Part shown: positions 38,254-44,613 of the stretch, one piece after another
Numbering within the stretch: position 1 is the first letter of the stretch
Layout: each line of letters opens with the position of its first letter
Origin: a virus
Reading direction: 5' to 3' (one strand)
Length of the DNA stretch: 55,804 nt
IMG/VR virus record: IMGVR_UViG_3300021138_000032
Location: 1-55,804 of that record
The notes under the pieces: model-generated
Database searches by the model: none
Seen by the model: the letters and a program-made list of their open reading frames with translations, nothing else
Told to the model about the DNA's origin: nothing
Position numbers and translations under genes: made by a program

Positions 38254-38855
38254 TTAACCTTAGTAACCATACAGTTACCGTAAGTGATAATACTCCACTG
38301 TTTGCGCCGATAGATTTGTCGGTGCAAGCAGGGGAAATTGCTGTTATCATGGGAACAAGTGGAGTAGGTAAGACAAGTTTACTTGCGTCTATTGCTTCTA
38401 GATCAGATATCATATTCAAGAATCAATTTCGTGTTTTTCAAGAAAGTCATCAACTGTTTCCATGGATGACTGTGAAAAAAAATTTAGAATTAGTTTGCCA
38501 AAAACCATACATTGATTTGGTAAAACGATGGAATCTAGAACAATATCTAGATCATAGTCCAACAAATTTAAGTGGCGGACAACGCCAACGATTTACACTT
38601 ATTCGCAGTTTATGCAGTGGATTGCGCACATTGTTATGCGATGAGCCGCTAAGCGCCTTAGATGGTCTTACAGGGGCAACTGTCGCAAAAGATTTCCGTG
38701 AGATTGTTCACGAAGAAAATTTAACCGTTATATGGGTTACACACAATGTAACCGAAGCACGAATAGTAGGCGACAGCATATACTTGCTTAGCAAAGACGG
38801 TCTTAAAAATATAACCCGTGAGGATGATTTAATTGTTTCGATCCTTTCTTTATAA
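38250..38855 (+). CDS. ABC importer ATPase (SsuB/TauB-like)
   Basis: 201 residues, GTG start overlapping the binding-protein stop by 4 nt. All nucleotide-binding motifs are intact: Walker A GTSGVGKT (35-42), Q-loop in VFQESHQLFPWMTV (about 62-75), signature LSGGQRQR (107-114), Walker B LRTLLCDEPLSALD (125-138), and the H-loop in WVTHN near 170. It is shorter than typical SsuB/TauB ATPases (about 250), mainly through compact helical and C-terminal regions. It would power the neighbouring permease at the inner membrane. Confidence 0.88.
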   Translation: MINLSNHTVTVSDNTPLFAPIDLSVQAGEIAVIMGTSGVGKTSLLASIASRSDIIFKNQFRVFQESHQLFPWMTVKKNLELVCQKPYIDLVKRWNLEQYLDHSPTNLSGGQRQRFTLIRSLCSGLRTLLCDEPLSALDGLTGATVAKDFREIVHEENLTVIWVTHNVTEARIVGDSIYLLSKDGLKNITREDDLIVSILSL

Positions 38856-39579
38856 TGCGTTAGCTATTTCTATTATATTAATAGGATGGCATTTTTTATA
38901 CATTATTGTGCAAGAACCACTTATATTTCCTGATAGTACAAGTATTTTATCTGCGCTATACGATCTGATATGGACCAGCAAGTTTTGGTTTAGTTTCTAT
39001 TATACTATGCGAACACTTGTATTAAGTTATATTATTGGTATGTTTATTACTATTTGTATCATACTACTTTGCATGAAATACCAGTGGTTAAAGGCGTTAT
39101 TTGAGCGTTATTGTGCATACTTCAATCCTCTGCCAAGTTTCGTGCTGGTGCCCTTTATGAGCCTGTTTATGGGGCTAGGCGCAGCAGTCGTATACAGTAT
39201 CATTGTATGGAATATAGTATGGACTAGCGGCTTACAAATTCTACGAGCAATAGAATCAGTGCACGAGCAATGGGAAAAACATGTGCGAAATTTACAATGG
39301 AGTGGCTCTAAAGCACTGCTTAAAGTTTATATGCCAGCCGCTATTGGAAACCTAATAGGAATTGCAAGCACAAGCTGGGCCAATAGCTGGCGTATTCTTA
39401 TTAGTCTTGAAGTAGTTTTTGGAAGCATTGGTGGATATTTTGGGTTAGGAAGTTATATTATTGATGTTAAAAGTAAATTAGATATTGACCAGATGTATGC
39501 TATACTATTTGTTATTGCACTAACAGGCGTTACTATTAATAGTTTATTGAATAGTTTAAAAAAGAAATACAGTTATTAA
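38833..39579 (+). CDS. ABC importer permease (BPD-transporter family)
   Basis: 248 residues, TTG start overlapping the ATPase gene by 23 nt. Hydrophobic segments are clear: ALAISIILIGWHFLYIIV near the N-terminus, YIIGMFITICIILLCM, PFMSLFMGLGAAVVYSIIVW, and a C-terminal MYAILFVIALTGVTINSLL. The cytoplasmic EAA-like loop is present as LKVYMPAAIGNLIGIASTSW, the site that contacts the ATPase. Length and order fit SsuC/TauC permeases. Together with the two upstream genes it completes one transporter. Confidence 0.87.
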   Translation: MFRSFLYNALAISIILIGWHFLYIIVQEPLIFPDSTSILSALYDLIWTSKFWFSFYYTMRTLVLSYIIGMFITICIILLCMKYQWLKALFERYCAYFNPLPSFVLVPFMSLFMGLGAAVVYSIIVWNIVWTSGLQILRAIESVHEQWEKHVRNLQWSGSKALLKVYMPAAIGNLIGIASTSWANSWRILISLEVVFGSIGGYFGLGSYIIDVKSKLDIDQMYAILFVIALTGVTINSLLNSLKKKYSY

Positions 39580-39589
39580 AGGAATTATT

Positions 39590-40189
39590 ATGACTTGGTT
39601 TTATAAAATTTTACAAGATTTGCCGCATGTTCCGCAACACTTAATTGATCGTGCATATGCACAAATGGATACAAAATTAGAACAAATGCCACAGGGTAAA
39701 CGGCAAATAGATTGGAATAAAATTACCACTGACACTATTATCGTCGATGGTGTTAAGAAAATTAATGCGCCAAACTTAGCATATAGTTTAGATGATGAGA
39801 TGCGAGATTGGGTATATGCTAATATTACAGATAAAAGTGTAGTGAATATTCGTATTGCCAAGGCAGATACAGGCAAAGATGGCAAGGATACAAATGGCGC
39901 ACATTGTGATTTAAGCCGTAATTATAGCTTAATTTATTTGCTTGACGGCGGTGGCGAGGATCACAAGACAGTGTTTTACCATGAGCGCGGCAAACCACTT
40001 ATGCGAAACAATGGCGACCGCTGTAACGATCACAGTTTATTAGATATCGTTGAAAGTTTCCAGATACCGCTACGAACATGGACTGTTATTCAAACTCGTA
40101 TATTACATGGTGTTCGAAACATTCCTAGTCCACGAATCTCTATTCAAGTAGGATTAAACAGTGTTGAAGGACTAGGATTGGTTGACTAA
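39590..40189 (+). CDS. 2OG-Fe(II) oxygenase-like protein
   Basis: 199 residues with AGGAA ribosome site. The double-stranded beta-helix oxygenase pattern is visible: H105-C-D107 in NGAHCDLSRNYSLIYLLDGG as the proximal metal ligands, H173 in LHGVRNIPSPRISIQVGL as the distal ligand, and R176 or R182 as a candidate 2-oxoglutarate contact. Members of this fold are common in marine phages. Taurine dioxygenase is a 2OG enzyme next to TauABC in bacteria, but this protein is shorter and has no recognisable TauD sequence, so a shared pathway is only a thought. It is 10 nt after the permease and overlaps the next gene. Confidence 0.62.
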   Translation: MTWFYKILQDLPHVPQHLIDRAYAQMDTKLEQMPQGKRQIDWNKITTDTIIVDGVKKINAPNLAYSLDDEMRDWVYANITDKSVVNIRIAKADTGKDGKDTNGAHCDLSRNYSLIYLLDGGGEDHKTVFYHERGKPLMRNNGDRCNDHSLLDIVESFQIPLRTWTVIQTRILHGVRNIPSPRISIQVGLNSVEGLGLVD

Positions 40190-41288
40190 GTTTCATATAT
40201 TCAATGATGATAGCTATTATCTAGTCAATAATACTATTGAATATAGTAAACTTCGTGCTATTGAATTAGCTAACGGCGATTTAAATAAAATTCAATTTAG
40301 TTGGATGGAAAATACTTGGGCCAATATAGATTGGACAATTGATCCAAAAGAATCGTGGAGCGAACTTTTGCGCACCCGTTGTCAACAAATTCGTGACAAG
40401 TATACCTATTTGGCGCTGTGGTATAGCAGCGGCTATGATAGTCACACCATCCTTCGTGCCTTTGTTGACAATGGTATATTATTAGATGAGTTATTAATAT
40501 ATGATCGCCGTGATTTCTTTGACGACCCTGAAGTTGCGGTTGCAATTACTCATGCAAATTATATAAAAAATACATATTATCCTAATTTAAAAATTAATGT
40601 TGTTCGCAGCAATGCATCTTCAATAGAAAATTTTTATAATAAATTTGGTGAAGACTGGGTATACCATCCAGGTTATAGTTTAAAAATTAGTAAAACAAGC
40701 AGAGTTTTTGCTACTACTGTTATGGATGATTTTTTAAGTGCAAGCTATAAGAAAGGCATCCGTGGCGATATAATGGGTATTGATAAAGCAAAAGTATTAC
40801 TAAGCAACGGTAAATGGTACGCATTTTGCTCAGATAGCAGCGCATATGATTTTATGGGAACAAATCAAGAAAATTTTTACTATAGCAATGACTTACCGCA
40901 ACTTCATATAAAACAATGTCATATGGTAATTGATTGGTTTGAAAGTTTACCAGAGTTAACAAGGAATCTAGTGCATAACATTCAAGGCAAAGATAGAAAA
41001 CTAGGCGGAATACATACAAAACACTATGAAGATTGGAATTTAGCAATGGGCAGATGCAAGCTAATGCATAGTAATATTGCTAGTGTTGATGGAACTCATA
41101 AATTTTTTCACACAAATGATGAAAAATCTCCAGATTTTATTAACTATTTTAATCATATAAAAGAAAATGAGAAGAAAATTTTTAAAATATATGACAACGG
41201 TTTAAAAAGAATGAGAAGTTATGGAAATGCCATTGAAAGTACAATTTTAAGTAAGCAGTATTATCTGCGAGATAGAGTATACAAGTGA
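40182..41288 (+). CDS. PP-loop (asparagine-synthase-like) ATP pyrophosphatase, copy 1
   Basis: 368 residues, TTG start overlapping the upstream gene by 8 nt. The PP-loop is SSGYDS at 82-87, in LALWYSSGYDSHTILRAFVD, a variant of the SGGxDS motif that binds ATP in asparagine synthetase and related adenylating enzymes. No glutaminase domain is present. Other conserved spots shared with copy 2 are ELLIYDRRDFFDDPEV, KGIRGDIMGIDKA and IKQCHMV. Such enzymes activate a carboxyl or carbonyl group for transfer of nitrogen or sulfur. The substrate is unknown. Confidence 0.72.
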   Translation: MTKFHIFNDDSYYLVNNTIEYSKLRAIELANGDLNKIQFSWMENTWANIDWTIDPKESWSELLRTRCQQIRDKYTYLALWYSSGYDSHTILRAFVDNGILLDELLIYDRRDFFDDPEVAVAITHANYIKNTYYPNLKINVVRSNASSIENFYNKFGEDWVYHPGYSLKISKTSRVFATTVMDDFLSASYKKGIRGDIMGIDKAKVLLSNGKWYAFCSDSSAYDFMGTNQENFYYSNDLPQLHIKQCHMVIDWFESLPELTRNLVHNIQGKDRKLGGIHTKHYEDWNLAMGRCKLMHSNIASVDGTHKFFHTNDEKSPDFINYFNHIKENEKKIFKIYDNGLKRMRSYGNAIESTILSKQYYLRDRVYK

Positions 41289-42388
41289 GCAAATTTCATA
41301 TATCTAATAACGAAAGTTATTATCTAGTCAACGGAAATACGATTGAATATAGTAAAATTCGTGCTATTGAATTAGCTAATGGAAATTTTAACAACATTCA
41401 ATTTAATTGGATGGAAGACACTTGGTCAAGGGTAGATTGGACTGCGGAACCGCAAGAAACTTGGAGTGAGTTGATGCGCACTCGCTGTCAACAAATTCGT
41501 GACAAATACACATATCTGGCACTATGGTATAGCAGTGGCTATGATAGCCATACTATTCTTCGTGCGTTTGTAGATAACAACATATTGTTAGATGAATTAC
41601 TAATATATGATCGTCGTGATTTCTTTGATGATCCTGAAGTAGAAGTTGCTATATTACACGCCAACTATATAAAAAATACATATTATCCTAATTTAAAAAT
41701 CAATGTAGTGCGTGTTGAATCTAAAGCTATAGAAAACTTTTATAGTAAGTTTGGTAGCGACTGGATTTATCACCCAAGTTGTAGCTTAAAAATCAGCAAG
41801 ACTAGCAGAATATTTGCTACAACGGTTATGGATGATTTTTTGAAAGCAAGTTATAAAAAAGGTATTCGTGGCGATATAATGGGCATTGATAAAGCAAGAG
41901 TGTTACTGCGAGATGGCAAATGGTATGGGTTTTGTTCAGACAACATGGGTGTTGATTTCATGGGAGCAGACCAAGAAAATTTTTATTATAGCAGCGATTT
42001 GCCGCAATTACATATAAAGCAATGTCATATGGTAATTCGTTGGTTTGAATCACTTAAAATATTGACAGGCGGATTAGTACATGCTATACAAGGTAAGAAT
42101 AGATTAGGCAATGGCGTTAATACTAGGTACTATAAAGATTGGAATTTGGCTATGGGCAGATGCAAACTGCTACATAGTCATATAAGTAGCATTGATGGCA
42201 CACATAAATTATTTTCTAGCAACGATGAAAAATCACCAGATACACTTTCTTATTACAATCACATAAAAGACAGTGGGGATAAAATTTTTAAAATATACAC
42301 TAATGGATTAAATGTGATGAGAAGCCATGGTTCACTAATATCTCAAACTGTTATGAGTAACCAGTATTTTATTAAAGATAGAAGTTAA
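41285..42388 (+). CDS. PP-loop (asparagine-synthase-like) ATP pyrophosphatase, copy 2
   Basis: 367 residues, GTG start overlapping copy 1 by 4 nt. It is a clear paralogue of copy 1 along its whole length, by eye roughly two-thirds or more identical. The same PP-loop SSGYDS and flanking segments (RTRCQQIRDKYTYLALWY, LIYDRRDFFDDPEVEVAI) are kept. Differences cluster in the C-terminal third and in the segment after FATTVMDDFL. Both copies look intact, so they may form a heteromer or act on different substrates. The stop directly abuts the next ATG. Confidence 0.72.
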   Translation: MSKFHISNNESYYLVNGNTIEYSKIRAIELANGNFNNIQFNWMEDTWSRVDWTAEPQETWSELMRTRCQQIRDKYTYLALWYSSGYDSHTILRAFVDNNILLDELLIYDRRDFFDDPEVEVAILHANYIKNTYYPNLKINVVRVESKAIENFYSKFGSDWIYHPSCSLKISKTSRIFATTVMDDFLKASYKKGIRGDIMGIDKARVLLRDGKWYGFCSDNMGVDFMGADQENFYYSSDLPQLHIKQCHMVIRWFESLKILTGGLVHAIQGKNRLGNGVNTRYYKDWNLAMGRCKLLHSHISSIDGTHKLFSSNDEKSPDTLSYYNHIKDSGDKIFKIYTNGLNVMRSHGSLISQTVMSNQYFIKDRS

Positions 42389-43054
42389 ATGACCAAATTA
42401 ACGCAGCCATTTAATATACAAGGCATCGATGATGCAGCTCTTTCAAATATCTCATTAGATTTTTTTGTAAAACTTTCAAAAATTGATGTTATTAATAATA
42501 TTTTAAAAAATAAAATAATTGTTGACGGCGGAAGCGGTGTAGGACGATTTATACCTTTTTTTGATTTTTGTAAAGCAAACACCGTTTATTCAGTTGAACC
42601 TAATAAAAAATATTTTGATTTTCAAAAAAAATGGCTTAAAAATAAATTTTATTTTTTAAAAAATAAAAAAATAACAATAAATGTATTTGATTATCAAATA
42701 AAATTAGAAGATTTTATTGACAAAAAATTAAAATATGATACATTATGGTGTTCACAGGCGTTATCACAGGTTGATTTTGAATATGTTTTAAAAAAACAAA
42801 CTGCTGAATTTATTTTTGCAGAAAACATAAAAAAAGATACATACATTAGTAAATTACCTGAAGAAAAACTTATTGAATTACTTGGCAAATATGGCTATAC
42901 TATATTAATACACTATGAATATGTAATTGAAATTGGTGGCAACTCGTTCTTATATATAAAAGGCAAAGAAAGCAATTCTTTTAACATAAAGAAATTAGAG
43001 ACTGGCTCAGATAACACAGGTTACTTCGTAGTAGCGCAAAAACAGGCACATTAG
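42389..43054 (+). CDS. Class I SAM-dependent methyltransferase-like protein
   Basis: 221 residues. Motif I is IVDGGSGVGRF at about 43-54, followed by VYSVEPNKKYFDF, which places an acidic residue at the end of strand 2 as in class I methyltransferases. A LWCSQALSQVDFEYVLKK segment near 125 occupies the motif IV region. The gene is visibly more AT-rich and lysine/phenylalanine-rich than its neighbours, with long A runs, which suggests a separate origin. It is the last gene of the accessory operon. No target (DNA, protein or small molecule) can be assigned. Confidence 0.6.
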   Translation: MTKLTQPFNIQGIDDAALSNISLDFFVKLSKIDVINNILKNKIIVDGGSGVGRFIPFFDFCKANTVYSVEPNKKYFDFQKKWLKNKFYFLKNKKITINVFDYQIKLEDFIDKKLKYDTLWCSQALSQVDFEYVLKKQTAEFIFAENIKKDTYISKLPEEKLIELLGKYGYTILIHYEYVIEIGGNSFLYIKGKESNSFNIKKLETGSDNTGYFVVAQKQAH

Positions 43055-43061
43055 GCAATTT

Positions 43062-43265
43062 TGGCATTGACAGTCCCCCCATATATACCGTTAGAAGGTT
43101 GACAGCACTCCGTTCATTGCTGGCCTATCGGGACAAAGCACAAAAAATGATTGTGGCTCTGAGAAAAAGCAACCACAGCAAGATATTGTTCGTTAACAAG
43201 GGCAATATGTTGATCCGCTGGAATAGTCTACTAGATTAAAGGGGTACAGGCCAACCGCCCCGCTC
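43062..43265 (+). other. GC-rich structured intergenic region, possible ncRNA
   Basis: This is the main part of a 417-nt gap between convergent genes (43055-43471). It is clearly more GC-rich than its surroundings. Hairpins include CAGCA/TGCTG (43103-43107 with 43118-43122), TGTGG/CCACA (43152-43156 with 43173-43177), ATATTG/CAATAT (43183-43188 with 43203-43208) and GGGG/CCCC (43241-43244 with 43258-43261). TGGCCT near 43121 can pair with AGGCCA near 43247. Two TTGACA boxes (43067 and 43099) look like -35 elements but lack good -10 boxes. A 46-codon frame (TTG 43099 to 43239) is also open; its start has no proper ribosome spacing. No tRNA T-arm is seen on either strand. Confidence 0.35.
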
Positions 43266-43325
43266 AATTACACGAGTTCTTCTTGTTAATGTGATTACTG
43301 ATACTCATATGAAGTGTTATTAATC

Positions 43326-43351
43326 TATAGACTCCAGAAATGGAGTCTATA
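43326..43351. other. Perfect 10-bp inverted repeat
   Basis: TATAGACTCC and GGAGTCTATA flank a 6-nt loop (AGAAAT). There is no T-run on either side, so it is not a classical intrinsic terminator. It could be an RNA-stabilising hairpin at the 3' end of the plus-strand accessory operon or a protein-binding site. Confidence 0.5.
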
Positions 43352-43403
43352 TGAAAACATCAATCTATATGAAATGCAAAAGATTGATCGTTAAAAAGAA
43401 ATG

Positions 43404-43442
43404 AAAAAAGGTGAAGGAGCGATAGCTCCTGAACTAATCACC
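43404..43442 (-). terminator. Intrinsic terminator of the tail-chaperone operon
   Basis: On the minus strand GGTGA (43442-43438) pairs with TCACC (43414-43410). Between them sits the perfect inner hairpin AGGAGC-TATC-GCTCCT. Six T follow at once (43409-43404). It lies 30 nt after the stop of the second chaperone frame. An adjacent 8-bp hairpin (TAATCACC/GGTGATTA, 43435-43453) shares bases with it and could compete. Confidence 0.6.
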
Positions 43443-43471
43443 GAAGGTGATTATAAAACTCAGATAATAAA

Positions 43472-43666
43472 TTAGAAGTAAGGCAAACCACTTTTCTTAG
43501 TAGTTTCAAGGTTATCCTCAATGATCTTGGCAATAATATCTCGTTCTTGTCCAGACATCATCATTGCTTCTTCGTAAGAGATACCACCACGCATATGCCA
43601 GCACATTTTAAGAATATTCTTCTTAATGCTTCTTACATCACTTTCGTATCTCTCCACCAGTGCCAT
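43472..43666 (-). CDS. Tail assembly chaperone, second frame (T-like extension)
   Basis: 64 codons if started at its own ATG, with content MCWHMRGGISYEEAMMMSGQ, then ERDIIAKIIEDN. The frame is open upstream without a stop to the slippery site at 43711-43705, reading FRATILNLSHEEV before the ATG. It is exactly the -1 frame of the upstream chaperone gene. I infer it is translated mainly as a C-terminal extension by frameshifting, giving a fusion of about 356 residues. An independent start is possible, but the only ribosome-like sequence (GAGGT) is one base from the ATG, too close. It resembles the short WHMRGG proteins found after gp26-like genes in marine T4-like phages. Confidence 0.65.
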   Translation of the reverse strand: MALVERYESDVRSIKKNILKMCWHMRGGISYEEAMMMSGQERDIIAKIIEDNLETTKKSGLPYF

Positions 43667-43686
43667 TACCTCTTCATGCGAAAGGT

Positions 43687-44541
43687 TTAGGATAGTGGCT
43701 CGAAAAAATTTGCGTAATCAAATGTAACTGCAACATTATATTCAGTACTACATTCCTCACATTTAACTCTTGCTGGCGGTAGTCCTGCTGTTTCACTAAT
43801 ATCTTTGAGTTTTGCTTGAACTGCTTTAATATTTTTGTTACTAGTATTTGTATAAAACTCACTTATAAAAGCTCTATCTGTAACAACATCACCGCTTTCA
43901 GTAGTAATACTTTCTGTGCTCATGCTTAAAATATTAGTGTTGCTGTCAATGATCTTATTAAGATGCACATCAAATTGTGCTTTACGAGTGTCGGCGTCAA
44001 GGTCTTCGTTGTTCAGTAACTGAATAATCTTTTGTTCTTCAAAGCTAGCAATGTTATTTTTTGTGCTTTGTAGATAGTTAGTAGGTTTAAATTTAATTGT
44101 TAAACCATCAACTTCAACTGTCTTATCATAATCAGGTGAACGAACCTTCATAAGAACAGGACCAAGTTCTAACTGGTGACGATTATCATGCTTGCAATTA
44201 GGACAATCGCTGTCCATATCCATCTTATCGCCATAGGTAGCAATACGAATTGCTATTAACAGCGTATCTACATCAACGGTAGGCATTCCCCATGCGTTGA
44301 CAATGGCAGGGCAGCAACTTTGAATTACAGTGACAATCCCTTGTCCATTCATTAGTGCGTCTGGTGTGCGCAACATAATTTCATCTTTGGCTGTCATTGG
44401 CATCACACCAACTTCGCCATTGGCTGGTAAATTTAAACTTTGTGGTGCCCAATATCTTCCGCCGCTTGGCAGCTTGACAAAGATACTAGGTTGACGAAAA
44501 TGCCCACTTAGTGGGTTACCTGCGAGATTCATTGATTGCAT
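43687..44541 (-). CDS. 26: gp26/gp51-family baseplate hub assembly / tail chaperone
   Basis: 284 residues from the preferred ATG at 44541 (GGAAG 8 nt upstream); a longer form from 44556 lacks a ribosome site. The sequence has the T4 gp26-type pattern: IFVKLPSGGRYW, VGVMPMTAKDEIMLRTPDAL, then IAIRIATYGDKMDMDSDCPN. Two CxxC pairs (CPNC near residue 108, CEEC near 261) suggest a zinc site joining the two halves of the protein. In T4, gp26 and gp51 are needed for hub assembly and are not in the virion. The final codons contain a canonical -1 slippery heptamer leading into the next frame. The gene is divergent from the tape measure gene. Confidence 0.78.
   Translation of the reverse strand: MQSMNLAGNPLSGHFRQPSIFVKLPSGGRYWAPQSLNLPANGEVGVMPMTAKDEIMLRTPDALMNGQGIVTVIQSCCPAIVNAWGMPTVDVDTLLIAIRIATYGDKMDMDSDCPNCKHDNRHQLELGPVLMKVRSPDYDKTVEVDGLTIKFKPTNYLQSTKNNIASFEEQKIIQLLNNEDLDADTRKAQFDVHLNKIIDSNTNILSMSTESITTESGDVVTDRAFISEFYTNTSNKNIKAVQAKLKDISETAGLPPARVKCEECSTEYNVAVTFDYANFFEPLS
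43705..43711 (-). promoter_or_regulatory. Programmed -1 ribosomal frameshift site (A AAT TTT)
   Basis: On the minus strand, in the zero frame, the codons GCA AAT TTT TTC give the heptamer A-AAT-TTT. This fits the X-XXY-YYZ rule in the correct phase. The zero frame stops five codons after TTC; the -1 frame runs on 77 codons to 43472. The arrangement matches the G/GT-type tail chaperones of many long-tailed phages. I did not find a convincing downstream stimulator. Confidence 0.65.
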
Positions 44542-44553
44542 GTTTTTTACTTC

Positions 44554-44561
44554 CATAAATA
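44554..44561 (+). promoter_or_regulatory. Late promoter motif CATAAATA before the tape measure gene
   Basis: Seven of eight matches to TATAAATA, 52 nt before the tape measure ATG. It lies at the upstream end of the divergent chaperone gene. A minus-strand GTTAAATA at 44588-44581 (6 of 8) could serve the chaperone. Confidence 0.4.
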
Positions 44562-44613
44562 ATAATTGACACTCTGATAGTATTTAACAAGTGAAAAAAA
44601 CGGTGAAATTAAA

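Noticed and set aside
39590-40189. Naming the oxygenase-like protein TauD
   Set aside because: It is about 80 residues shorter than TauD and shares only the general metal-ligand pattern.
37270-43054. Host contamination explaining the importer genes
   Set aside because: They are in one tight operon flanked on both sides by T4-like genes, with a phage-type late promoter in front. A chimeric assembly cannot be fully excluded without read data.
43099-43239. 46-codon small protein gene
   Set aside because: TTG start with AGAAGG directly abutting it, no recognisable domain, and it overlaps several hairpins. Kept only as an alternative in the region note.
43062-43330. tRNA or tmRNA gene
   Set aside because: No T-arm (GGTTCRANTCC-like) sequence or acceptor stem was found on either strand.
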